Part shown: in pieces, positions 24,839-33,933 of the stretch | How the letters are laid out: each line of letters starts with the position of its first letter | Position numbering within the stretch: the stretch's first letter is position 1 | Source of the DNA: Roseimaritima multifibrata | GTDB taxonomy: Bacteria; Planctomycetota; Planctomycetia; Pirellulales; Pirellulaceae | Reading direction: 5' to 3' | Assembly (NCBI RefSeq): GCF_007741495.1 | Contig: NZ_CP036262.1 | Location: forward strand, 3,534,001-3,598,000 | DNA: 64,000 nucleotides | Position numbers and translations under genes: made by a program | Notes under the pieces: model-generated | Seen by the model: the letters and a program-made list of their open reading frames with translations, nothing else | Database searches by the model: none | Told to the model about the DNA's origin: nothing

Positions 24839-25240
24839 CTATTTCTTCGTTTGCAGATAGATTTCAAGGAGAGTTGGACCGTTTTCGAGCTCAGCTTTGT
24901 ATTTTCGCGATCCCGCGAGGTTGATTTGCGTATCGAGGGCCTCGCTAAGGTCAACCAATTCGACCGCCGGACGTTGATCATAATTGCGAAGGATCGCCCG
25001 TGCGCTGCCAACGGTCGTTGCCGCTTTGTCCAGGCAATTCCAGTACGCTCCCGCGACAACATTGCGAACAAATATCCAAGCGATCTGAATGGTAGGCATC
25101 CGGGTGCGTATTGTGAATGTCTTCAGGCCAGCGGCGCGTACACTTCGCATTGGATAGATGTTCCGCGTGGTATCGGCAACGGTGGTTGTAAAAATCACCT
25201 GACGGGGCTGATTGGACTTTCCCAGCAAAACGGCGGTCGC
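24839..25240 (-). pseudogene. decayed sulfatase C-terminus
   Basis: The conceptual peptide VIFTTTVADTTRNIYPMRSV, then (after a break) GAYWNCLDKAATT, and RPAVELVDLSEALDTQINLAG matches the C-terminal third of planctomycete sulfatases. In the middle the frame is lost: the expected DIHNTHPDAYHSDRLD is encoded in a different frame around 25065-25115 than the flanking parts, so at least two frameshifts are present. The N-terminal two thirds, including the active-site Cys, are missing; the divergent M14 peptidase gene begins 57 bp away. The remnant ends eight bases before the intact sulfatase start, so an ancestral sulfatase pair is likely. Confidence 0.8.
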
Positions 25241-25296
25241 ATATCGCTGAGCGATTTGTTCTATATTACCGGTTTTCGCAAATAGGAAGATACTCA

Positions 25297-26574
25297 ATGA
25301 ATGGCGGACAGTGGTGCGTGCTCGCACTTATTGAGGTTGGGATTGTGGTTGTCGCCAACGGTCTGCACGCTGGCGATCTTGTTGTTGACACCGATTTCGA
25401 AGGTGGGTCAGCTCGGGTGGTTGAAATCGACCAGGAGAAATCGGCGATCACTGTCATGCCCGGCGGGGATCCGGAGCGTGGTTGGCCGGCTTGGTGGTAC
25501 TTTCGAGTTAATGGATTGACCGAGGGGCAACCCCTTACGGTCAGCGTTGTCGGTTCCAGTCGTCTGATTCCGCAGGGGCATCCCGGTGGAGGGAAACCGC
25601 TTTCCAGTTCGTGGGCAAGGCCGTCGCGGGCGACTTGGTCGGCCGATGGCAAGACTTGGCACCAGAGCGAGGAAGGGCAGCGCGATAAAGCTAAGACGAC
25701 TTATCAGCTGACCGCGCCTGGTGAAACCATGTGGATTGCTTGGGGCCCGCCATCGACTCCATCGATGGTTAATGAATGGGCGGAAGCGATCGCCGCAAAG
25801 CACTCTTTCATTCAGGACTTTACGCTGGCGACCACACGCGAAGGACGGGAAGTTCGCGGTATCCGTGTCGAAAATATAAGGGATGGCGGAACGGCAAGAC
25901 CGGTTGTCTGGTTCCATGCTCGGCAACATGCCTGGGAGAGTGGTTCCAGCTGGGTCGCGATGGGTATCGGTGAATGGCTGGCCGGAGATTCCGACGATGC
26001 CAAATGGATGCGAGAAAACCTGGTCACTTACATTGTTCCAATTATGGATGTTGACCGTGCCGCTACCGGCGATGGCGGAAAGGAATCGGTCCCACACGAC
26101 CACAATCGTGATTGGTCCACGAATCCTCACTATCCCGAAGTCGCTGCAACTCAGAAACGGATCGCAAAGTGGAGCAAAGAGGAGCGGTTGGCTCTATTTG
26201 TTGATCTGCACAATCCTGGCCCTAGCGATGGCAATGCCTTCTTTTATGTCGCCCCGAACGAGGCGATCGAGGTGTCAAGACGTCCACACCGCAGTGTTTT
26301 TCTTGACGTGATTAGCCGCGAGTACGACGGTCGGATCTCCTTGAACCGGAAAACGCGATCGACTGGTCCTAGTTACCATCCGTTGTGGCACCAGATTTCG
26401 GCAACTTGGGTGACTCAGCATAGCAATCCGCAAGCGATTTCCGTCTGTTTAGAAACTCCGTGGAACACGGCTCATAGCAACACGAAGGGGTACTACTCCG
26501 TTGGTGCAGGACTAATGAAAGGGGCTTCAAAGTTCTTGCAAACCGAGTTTGAATCCTCTGAATCCGCAAACTGA
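25297..26574 (+). CDS. exported M14-family zinc carboxypeptidase
   Basis: 425 residues with a signal peptide (LALIEVGIVVVANGLHA). Residues 26-150 form a beta-rich N-terminal domain like that of cytosolic carboxypeptidase-type M14 enzymes. Zinc ligands are His211 and Glu214 in QHAWES and His305 in FVDLHNPG. The substrate-binding NRDW is at 270-273 and the catalytic Glu is Glu386 in SVCLETPWN. Length and motifs are intact. It is followed 47 bp later by the DUF4838 gene, probably in one transcript. The substrate is unknown. Confidence 0.88.
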   Translation: MNGGQWCVLALIEVGIVVVANGLHAGDLVVDTDFEGGSARVVEIDQEKSAITVMPGGDPERGWPAWWYFRVNGLTEGQPLTVSVVGSSRLIPQGHPGGGKPLSSSWARPSRATWSADGKTWHQSEEGQRDKAKTTYQLTAPGETMWIAWGPPSTPSMVNEWAEAIAAKHSFIQDFTLATTREGREVRGIRVENIRDGGTARPVVWFHARQHAWESGSSWVAMGIGEWLAGDSDDAKWMRENLVTYIVPIMDVDRAATGDGGKESVPHDHNRDWSTNPHYPEVAATQKRIAKWSKEERLALFVDLHNPGPSDGNAFFYVAPNEAIEVSRRPHRSVFLDVISREYDGRISLNRKTRSTGPSYHPLWHQISATWVTQHSNPQAISVCLETPWNTAHSNTKGYYSVGAGLMKGASKFLQTEFESSESAN

Positions 26575-26621
26575 ATTCGGGTGGTGTATCATGCGGGGGA
26601 ACAGAATTATTCTCCGCTGAC

Positions 26622-29600
26622 ATGATGCATATTATGACGCCTTCTTTGGTATTTAGTTGTCTGACATTAAGGCTCTGTGGAGCTTGGCTGCTAGTCGCGG
26701 TCCCCACAGTGCTCACGGCTTCAAATGAAACGGTCATTACTCGGTTCCCTGTCGAAGCAGAGAATTCGTATCGACTGCAGTTTGAGGCAGAGAGCAACGC
26801 CGAAGGCGCCGAGTGGTTCCTGCGCACGATCGATGGCGACGGCCGAGTTCCTCATGCAGGCTGCCAAGACTATCCTTGGCAGCAAATTACGCCAGGAAAG
26901 AATTCGTACTCGCACGTTTTCCGAGCTCCGCCACAAGCCGCTTCGGTGGAGTTTGTTGTCCGCTGGGATACAGAACAACCTAAGATCGGTGGCTGCGGGT
27001 TGGAGCCCGTTCAGAATGCAAGTCTTCTGATCAATGGAGACTTCCAAGAGGGGGAAGGGAATTTCTCCGGCTGGTCTGAACACAACAACGTCGAATTTAT
27101 TGAAGTCGATGGCAAGACCGCCTTGAAGGTCTTGCACAACGGCTACGCTTTGACAGACCCTATCCCCGTCAAGGGGAACGCCCGCTACCGGTTTGTACGC
27201 GGATCGACCATGCCGACGTCGGTGCTTGAGTACGACGCGGACTTGCACCCATTAACGCCCAAATCATACGGTCGCAAGCTTGAGCTTCAGACCGACTCGG
27301 CAACGCGTTATTTTCGTTTCCTTTATCAGACCAGTTTTGATCACATTCCGATTTACCGCACGAATACGATCACCTCGGTTGGACTTGTTGCCGTTGACGA
27401 AACGGATGCAGACCGGTCGGTGAACACCTCTCCTTTTCCGGGAGAGATCGTGCTTGGTAGTCGGTGCGATCCGAGGGAAGAGTTTGCTGCTAGAGAATTG
27501 CAGTATTGGATTGGGGAGATCACAGGAAAGCGGATACCGGTTCTCGCGAACCCAACGTCGGACGACCATCTGAGAATTTTCCTTGGAGAGGATTGGGCAA
27601 CCGATTTTGAAGAGGATAAAGCGTTTCTTAAAGGAACCGATGGTTACGCGGTACGCCGTGTCGGAAACAACATTTTTTTGTTTGGTGTCCAGCCACGCGG
27701 AATGTTGTTCGGCGTTTATGCGTTCTTGGAGCGAAATAGCGACATCATATGGCCACGTCCGCTTCCTGAATTCGCCGCAATCTTTTCAAAGAATCCGGAA
27801 CTCGTTTTTGACAACACGAATTTTCGTTCGCGACCGGCTTTCAAAATTCGCGAACTGAGATTTTCGGGAAGCGATCCTAATCCCGTTTGGAGTCAACTGT
27901 GGTCGGGCCGAAATGGAAGCAATTCACCCATGACGTTGGGGAAAGGTTTTCAGTACCAGCAGTGGCGATCGGGGGCGACCATCGGAATGGGGGGCGGATA
28001 CATTTGGTCCTTTATCGGTTTAGAGGAAGAGGACGAAACGCTTTACCCATTAGTGAACGGAAACCGGCTAAGGAACATGTGGCGACAGCCTTGTTATACG
28101 CACCCGGACGTCCCCAGAATCATGGCCAAAAACGCGAGTGAAATGTTGGAGAGCGTCCCTGGAATGAAGCTTGAATTCCTCATCTGCCGCGTTGGAGATA
28201 ACTGGGAGGTCTGCACCTGTGACGAGTGTATTAAGCCGATTCCGCTGGACGACGGTACGCAGCTGGCGCCCACTGCGACCAACAGTATTAAGGACCAGCT
28301 GTTCTTTTCGACGCGGAACTACATCATGCTCAATCGGATGGCCGAAATTCTGGTGAAAGACTACCCCAATTTGGAATTGCATACCCATGCCTACATCTTT
28401 GCTTCGGAGCCGCCGAAGGTAAAACTTCATCCCGCCATCGTTCCGCACTATGCGGCATATCCCACCAAAGACGAACGCTATCCGATCCTTGAACAGACGT
28501 CGAAAGGCGGATCCGTGTGGTCACGGCGCATGCGGCAATGGAGCGATGAACAAGACGTAAAATTCGGCTATTTCGGTTACTACTACGCAAGTGGTTTTAA
28601 CGCGTTGGCCGACACCGCCGGGCCGGATTACAAGGCTCTTGCTCAAATGGGTGGAATTCACGCACACAACGAAGGGCAGGCGAGCGAAACGGGTGATTTG
28701 AACAGCTGGGATGTGGACGGGATTGAAAAATGGATCATCACCAAACTGCAGTGGGATCCGACTCAAAACCCCACGGCCCTTCGTGCCGACTACATCCGTC
28801 GCGTCTACGGGGATGCCGCGCCGCAAATGACGCAGTTTTACCAGTTGATCAACGATGCGTGGCATAGTGCGGACAACCCCACGACGGTCAATTGCCATAC
28901 GTCATCGAAGATTCTGTTTCAGGAATTCATCGTCAACGCCGGAGTCGAATCACAAGCGAAAGGTCTGTTGGAAGAGGCGATCGAAACGGCGACCGACGTA
29001 AAATCGAAAAAGATGATCGAACGGACGCTGGCGAAATTCAAAGCGTTTGCCGCAGAGTTGAATCGGTTGCCGGTTCCTTATGTTCCCGAATCGACGGCAC
29101 AGTGGAGTCAGTATGAGTCACCGCATTGGTACAAAGCTCACGAGGTCACCGATTTCGAACGGATTCCGACTTCGCAGCCAGTGACAGCGGATCTTGAAGC
29201 GGTGCATCGCACCTCGATCGCGATGATGCGTGATGACAAAAACTTGTACTTCAAAATTGATGCGTTTGATGAACAGCAGCAGCCTTCGGAACCGCCCGAA
29301 CAAGGGAAGCATTTCCCGAAATCCGATCGCGTCGAGATTGTTTTGCGTTCCGGTTCCAATGCGTACTATATGGCGTTCGGAGCCGATGGCGGCGTGTATC
29401 TGTTGAAAAATTGGAATACGGATCGCCCTTGGTCCAACCAGACGCAAGTCCGTTTCCGAACGGATAAAGGGCGTTGGTCAGCTCTGGTTTCCGTCTCTTT
29501 AGACGATCTGGAAGCGACCGATGCCGATGTTGAAATGGACGCCAAGTTCAGCCGAGTCGTGAACCCCAAGACGCCTCAAAGAGAGGAAAGCACTTACGGC

Positions 29601-29660
29601 GGCAAAAGCATCTTCAATGACCATCCTTTGTTACGCAGTCCAATGGTGTTGTCACGGTGA
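26622..29660 (+). CDS. exported DUF4838 glycosidase-like protein with C-terminal CBM9-like domain
   Basis: 1012 residues with a signal peptide; ATGs at 26622, 26625 and 26634 are possible starts. Residues 40-260 are beta-sandwich. Residues 265-385 resemble the alpha-glucuronidase N-terminal domain (IVLGSRCDPREEFAARELQY). Residues 470-745 are DUF4838, a TIM-barrel-like domain distantly related to GH67/GH20, with CDEC and LELHTHAYIF. Residues 840-1012 resemble a family 9 carbohydrate-binding module (RVEIVLRSGSNAYYMAFG). It probably binds and cleaves a polysaccharide outside the cytoplasm. Its last four bases overlap a GTG that could start the next frame. Confidence 0.85.
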   Translation: MMHIMTPSLVFSCLTLRLCGAWLLVAVPTVLTASNETVITRFPVEAENSYRLQFEAESNAEGAEWFLRTIDGDGRVPHAGCQDYPWQQITPGKNSYSHVFRAPPQAASVEFVVRWDTEQPKIGGCGLEPVQNASLLINGDFQEGEGNFSGWSEHNNVEFIEVDGKTALKVLHNGYALTDPIPVKGNARYRFVRGSTMPTSVLEYDADLHPLTPKSYGRKLELQTDSATRYFRFLYQTSFDHIPIYRTNTITSVGLVAVDETDADRSVNTSPFPGEIVLGSRCDPREEFAARELQYWIGEITGKRIPVLANPTSDDHLRIFLGEDWATDFEEDKAFLKGTDGYAVRRVGNNIFLFGVQPRGMLFGVYAFLERNSDIIWPRPLPEFAAIFSKNPELVFDNTNFRSRPAFKIRELRFSGSDPNPVWSQLWSGRNGSNSPMTLGKGFQYQQWRSGATIGMGGGYIWSFIGLEEEDETLYPLVNGNRLRNMWRQPCYTHPDVPRIMAKNASEMLESVPGMKLEFLICRVGDNWEVCTCDECIKPIPLDDGTQLAPTATNSIKDQLFFSTRNYIMLNRMAEILVKDYPNLELHTHAYIFASEPPKVKLHPAIVPHYAAYPTKDERYPILEQTSKGGSVWSRRMRQWSDEQDVKFGYFGYYYASGFNALADTAGPDYKALAQMGGIHAHNEGQASETGDLNSWDVDGIEKWIITKLQWDPTQNPTALRADYIRRVYGDAAPQMTQFYQLINDAWHSADNPTTVNCHTSSKILFQEFIVNAGVESQAKGLLEEAIETATDVKSKKMIERTLAKFKAFAAELNRLPVPYVPESTAQWSQYESPHWYKAHEVTDFERIPTSQPVTADLEAVHRTSIAMMRDDKNLYFKIDAFDEQQQPSEPPEQGKHFPKSDRVEIVLRSGSNAYYMAFGADGGVYLLKNWNTDRPWSNQTQVRFRTDKGRWSALVSVSLDDLEATDADVEMDAKFSRVVNPKTPQREESTYGGKSIFNDHPLLRSPMVLSR

Positions 29661-29728
29661 TCGGCATTCCTAACATTCAAAACTTATTTGTCGTCACGCT
29701 TTCGGCAGTTACCTCTGGGAATTACTTG

Positions 29729-30673
29729 ATGAACCGAATACCGTTTGTTGCCGGATGCATGTTGCTGCTGTCGGCTGGATCGCTACACGCAGAAGCGATG
29801 TTGGATCTTTCGTTCGAAAACGCCAAAGACGCAAAGCATTTCGATCAAACTGGTGCTGGCGTTCGTTTAGGTTCCATCGGAGATCGCGGTTGCCTGATCG
29901 TCGATAAAGCGAAGAGCGAGCAGGCGTTCAAGCCGATCGCCGTCAAACCGTTGACGAAGTACAAGTTGACGCTTCGTGCATCCGTCGTCGATTCCGATAC
30001 CATCGAATCAAACGATCGGATCGCTGATTTCATCGAGCAAAATGGGGGAAGAGGTTTTGCCGAATGCAAGTTGAATTTCCTCGATGACGCAGGCGAAAAG
30101 ACAACCTTTCTGATGTATGGGAAAATTAAGGTGGCGACGCCGGGCGTCAACATCGTCTCGAAGGAATTTCACGACTATGTTTTCGTCTTCTATTCGCCGC
30201 CCGGAGCAAGTCTACTGGAACTGCGGATTGCGCCGCGGGGACGCGATGTGCACGTAGACCACTTGACCCTCGAAGCGGAGCAGGAGGAAGGGACGGTCAA
30301 TTGCAATCCTGATTTCCGGTACGGTTCATTCCATGCAGGAGAATGGTCTGATGGGCAGCTTTATGTGCGCCCTGATGCGCAGACCGTGATGAAGTTTGGC
30401 TATGGCGGTCATAGTTCGTTTTTTGCGGTCGATGACAAAGCGAGGTACTCGTTCGAGTGTAAAGGTGTTGGTTACCACACAAGTTCAGGGAAAGTGACGG
30501 TGGCCTTTTTTGACGAAGTCGGGAACGAGCTAGGCTATACCCATCTGTTTTGGGATCGCGATATGGAGAAGGTAGCCACCAAAACGGGAATCCAGCCACT
30601 GCCCGGAGCGAAATTGGCGATGTTAAAACCCTCTCGTGTGATTGTGGAAAAAGTGCTTGTGACCAAGGATTAG
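29729..30673 (+). CDS. exported beta-sandwich protein of unknown function
   Basis: 314 residues from ATG 29729, where a signal peptide (FVAGCMLLLSAGSLHA) follows; the frame opens at GTG 29657 inside the previous gene. It has two similar-looking halves rich in beta strands (residues 20-190 and 195-314), as in carbohydrate-binding proteins, but no catalytic motif was recognised. The tight spacing after the DUF4838 gene suggests a joint role in binding glycan. Confidence 0.6.
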   Translation: MNRIPFVAGCMLLLSAGSLHAEAMLDLSFENAKDAKHFDQTGAGVRLGSIGDRGCLIVDKAKSEQAFKPIAVKPLTKYKLTLRASVVDSDTIESNDRIADFIEQNGGRGFAECKLNFLDDAGEKTTFLMYGKIKVATPGVNIVSKEFHDYVFVFYSPPGASLLELRIAPRGRDVHVDHLTLEAEQEEGTVNCNPDFRYGSFHAGEWSDGQLYVRPDAQTVMKFGYGGHSSFFAVDDKARYSFECKGVGYHTSSGKVTVAFFDEVGNELGYTHLFWDRDMEKVATKTGIQPLPGAKLAMLKPSRVIVEKVLVTKD

Positions 30674-30742
30674 GTTAGGTCTTTTCGGAGGGGAGAAGGG
30701 CAGGTCGCTGCCAGTTGTTTCCCTCCGTGGGGGGCGTGAAAA

Positions 30743-30834
30743 GAACCACCGTCGGACGACGGTAGCTACGGGGGGAGTCACGGCAGGCACGTAGCTACGC
30801 TCGCCAGAGCAAGGACAGGCCGGCAATACGTCAC
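30743..30834. repeat. dispersed repeat, family D (copy 2)
   Basis: GAACCACCGTCGGACGACGG begins it and GGACAGGCCGGCAATACGTC ends it, matching 19441-19512 with a longer middle. The remaining part of the 30674-31079 gap has no supported gene, though the RND operon promoter should lie there. Confidence 0.6.
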
Positions 30835-31079
30835 GACTAATTTCGCATCCCGAGCGAAAGCCTTCATTTGCGGCTTTTTTGCTTCGAAATCCCCCCCTTT
30901 GGCATTTTGGTCTGGTGATCGGTTAGTGTTTTTTTGTAACTGTCCCTTAACCAGGTTGGATTGTGCTTTATCGCACAATCGGTTGAGACGAATTCCAGCT
31001 TTTACAACGATATTTGACGTGGTGTTTCGGGATTTAAGATGAATGATGGATCGATAAGGGAAAGTAAGCGTCGGTGTTA

Positions 31080-32609
31080 ATGTTTTCTCTCTATAGACGC
31101 AACTTATTTGGCTCGCTTTGTCGGTTTTGCAGCATCTTGTTGCTGGCGGGTTCTGGCTGTGCAAACCGTGAAAGCGTTGGCACATTGCAGACACAGACTC
31201 CTCCGGATTTTTCGGCATCGGGGCAGGTGGCTGCTCCTAATCGATGGTGGACGGCCTGGGGTGATCCAAAGCTTGATTATCAAGTCAACCAAGCGCTCAA
31301 CGGCAATTTCGTTCTGGCAGCAGCGGTTCAGCGTTTGCGGGCTGCTCGAGCGTTAACTCGCCGTGAAGCATCCGATTTGTGGCCCGATCTTGACGGCGTG
31401 GTCGATATGGACAGCACTTATGGGCCGGGAGCGTCGGCTGGCGTCACCGCCTGGGGATTTGATACCTCCTATCAAGTCGACCTTTGGGGTGAGATCGCTT
31501 CACGCGTGGATGCCGAGCGATTGCGTACGGCAGCGACCAACGCTGAATATCATGCGATCGCGCTTACGCTGTCAGCGGAGATTTCCCGTACATGGTTCGC
31601 TATGATCGAATCTCATGCTCAGCTGCGCCTGCTGGATGAACAGATTCAAACCAACGAAACGGGGCTTGCACTTCAGGAGTCGCGGTTTGGGCTAGGGATG
31701 ATCCGGAGTGCGGACGTGCTGCGTCAGCGGCAATTGGTGGAATCGACTTTGGAACAGAAAGTTGTCGTGCAGGCTCAAACGGAGCTTTTGGAGCATCAGC
31801 TGGCGGTTTTGTTAGGCCAGATGCCCCAAACGGCTCAGTTCCGACCGGGCGATGTGCTCCCAGACCTGCCTCCGATGCCGGAGACAGGCTTGCCATCGGA
31901 ATTATTGCAACGCCGTCCGGACGTACGACGCGACTATTTGGCTTTTCAAGCAGCCGACCGTGATTTGGCTTCGGCGATCAGTTCCCAGTACCCACGCATC
32001 AATCTGGGGGCTTCCGTTCTAAATGTCGCCGAGCATCCGGAGACGTTGTTTCGCGACTGGTTTGTTTCGATTGGTGGCCAGTTGATCGCGCCTATCTTTG
32101 ATGGTGGGCAACGGCGAGCCGAAGTGGATCGGACATCGGCCGTGGTGAGCGAGCGATTCAATCAGTATGGCGAAACGATGTTACAAGCGTTTCGCGAGGT
32201 CGAAGACAGCCTTGCACAAGAAAAGTACCAGCGACAGCGGATTGAACATCTAAATAATCAGGTCGTACTCGCCCGCCAGTCTTCGGAACAACTGCGCGAG
32301 CAGTACCTGATCGGAGACGCAGAGTATCTGGATGTCCTGAGTGCGATTCAGGCTCAACAAAGATTGCAGCGCGAAACGCTGTCGGCCCGACTAGAATTGA
32401 TTCTGATTCGAATTAACCTCTATCTCGCACTAGCGGGTGATTTTGACACTCGACCGCAAGAATTTCCTGAAATTCAAGGTATTGTTGAGGTTTCAGAGGG
32501 TTTAGAATCATTGAACGTATCGGATGTCTCTGAATTCCTGGATGGGGCGGAAGGTCCCGATGGGGTATCCACTGTAGAAATTTCGCCGGAGATAGTAATT
32601 GATGAATGA
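31080..32609 (+). CDS. RND efflux outer-membrane lipoprotein, NodT family
   Basis: 509 residues from ATG 31080 (GTG 31074 also in frame). A lipoprotein-type signal ends LLLAGSGC, so the mature N-terminal Cys should be acylated. TolC-like channel features include RWWTAWGDP, the helical pairs with [19 protein letters not shown], and LVLARQS-type helices. It forms the outer-membrane duct for the pump encoded two genes on. It overlaps the adaptor gene by eight bases, so the three genes form one operon. Confidence 0.93.
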   Translation: MFSLYRRNLFGSLCRFCSILLLAGSGCANRESVGTLQTQTPPDFSASGQVAAPNRWWTAWGDPKLDYQVNQALNGNFVLAAAVQRLRAARALTRREASDLWPDLDGVVDMDSTYGPGASAGVTAWGFDTSYQVDLWGEIASRVDAERLRTAATNAEYHAIALTLSAEISRTWFAMIESHAQLRLLDEQIQTNETGLALQESRFGLGMIRSADVLRQRQLVESTLEQKVVVQAQTELLEHQLAVLLGQMPQTAQFRPGDVLPDLPPMPETGLPSELLQRRPDVRRDYLAFQAADRDLASAISSQYPRINLGASVLNVAEHPETLFRDWFVSIGGQLIAPIFDGGQRRAEVDRTSAVVSERFNQYGETMLQAFREVEDSLAQEKYQRQRIEHLNNQVVLARQSSEQLREQYLIGDAEYLDVLSAIQAQQRLQRETLSARLELILIRINLYLALAGDFDTRPQEFPEIQGIVEVSEGLESLNVSDVSEFLDGAEGPDGVSTVEISPEIVIDE

Positions 32610-33933
32610 TGCGATTGAACCACGGCCCAAATGGCGCTGGCTTCGCATCTTGGCGACGACAATTTGCTGCATTGCAATATTGGCAGGGACGGCCGCTGCG
32701 GTGGTCGTTATCAATCAGACAGAACCGACGGCTCAGCAGATAAACGCGACTCGAAAATCGGCTGCCTTGGTGCAGACCGTTGGAGTGGTCCGCGGGAGCT
32801 ATTCGCCGAGAATTGTTGTGCTGGGGACCGTCCAGGCAGCACAGGATATTGTGCTCAGTCCTCGCGTCAGCGGGCAGGTGGTCGAAATGTCAAGGCGATT
32901 TGTCCCTGGCGGCATGGTCCGCAAGGGCGAACTGCTTTTGCGAATCGATCCCGCCGATTTTCAAAATGCAGTCTCGATTCGCGAAAGCGAACTGCAGCAA
33001 CGGGAAGCGTCTAAGGAGATTGAACAAGCACGCCAGCGGCTGGCTGAAAAAGAACTAAAAATGTTGGAAGGGACGATTGATGAAACCAATCGGGCCCTCG
33101 TCATGCGTGAACCACAGATCGCTTCGATCGAAGCGGAAGTGGCGGCGGCGGTCGCGGAAGTCGAACGCGCTAAGTTGGATCTGGAACGGAGCAGTATCTT
33201 CGCTCCGTTCGACGCCCAAATCCAAAGTCGCTCGATGAATGTCGGTTCTCAGGTCCGTATCGGAGACGAACTGGGACGGCTGATCGGTCTGGAAGAATAC
33301 TGGATCATGGCAGCGGTTCCGGTCCGCAGCCTTCAGTGGATCAAATTTCCGGACGAAACCCAATCTGAAACGCTGACAGCGGGGACCGAGACGGCTGAAA
33401 CCAATTCGGATATTGAAACTCGCTCGAAGGGTTCGAAGGTGATCCTCCGGCACGAGGACGCTTGGGGACCAGACGTCGAACGCGTCGCACACGTTTCCCG
33501 GATGATCGGGACTTTGGATCAGCAAACGCGATTGGCCCGAGTCCTGATTACCATCGCGGATCCCTTGGGGCAAACCTCTGACGCTCCTCCATTGATTCTG
33601 GATACGTTGATTGAAACCGAGATCATCGGTCGTCCGATTACGGACGTGGTTCGGCTTAGACGTGAATTCGTGCGAGACAACGATCGTGTTTGGGTATTGA
33701 ACGACGACAAGCTACAAATCCGGCAAACCAAAATCGTCTTCCAAGACGCCGAATACGCTTACATTCGTGAGGGGTTGGAAACGGGCGATCGTGTTGTCAC
33801 GACGACGTTGGCTACGGTTGCCGAAGGCGTTGGGCTGCGTGAGATCGAACCAACCGAAGATACTGAAAAACAGCCCAGCGAAGAGGGCGAAGAGAGCTCT
33901 CAGCCGAGCCCCTCAGAGGAGGCTCCCGCTTGA
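32602..33933 (+). CDS. RND efflux periplasmic adaptor (membrane fusion protein)
   Basis: 443 residues from ATG 32602, which overlaps the outer-membrane gene stop in ATGAATGA. One N-terminal membrane helix ([20 protein letters not shown]), then a lipoyl domain split by a helical hairpin: [20 protein letters not shown] before it and [17 protein letters not shown] after it. The beta-barrel and membrane-proximal domains follow, and the C-terminus is acidic and Ser/Pro-rich. It links the inner-membrane pump to the outer-membrane channel. Confidence 0.93.
   Translation: MNDAIEPRPKWRWLRILATTICCIAILAGTAAAVVVINQTEPTAQQINATRKSAALVQTVGVVRGSYSPRIVVLGTVQAAQDIVLSPRVSGQVVEMSRRFVPGGMVRKGELLLRIDPADFQNAVSIRESELQQREASKEIEQARQRLAEKELKMLEGTIDETNRALVMREPQIASIEAEVAAAVAEVERAKLDLERSSIFAPFDAQIQSRSMNVGSQVRIGDELGRLIGLEEYWIMAAVPVRSLQWIKFPDETQSETLTAGTETAETNSDIETRSKGSKVILRHEDAWGPDVERVAHVSRMIGTLDQQTRLARVLITIADPLGQTSDAPPLILDTLIETEIIGRPITDVVRLRREFVRDNDRVWVLNDDKLQIRQTKIVFQDAEYAYIREGLETGDRVVTTTLATVAEGVGLREIEPTEDTEKQPSEEGEESSQPSPSEEAPA

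Noticed and set aside
24839-25327. Intact 162-residue gene
   Set aside because: Parts of it match the C-terminus of sulfatases but the middle is out of frame, so it is treated as a pseudogene.
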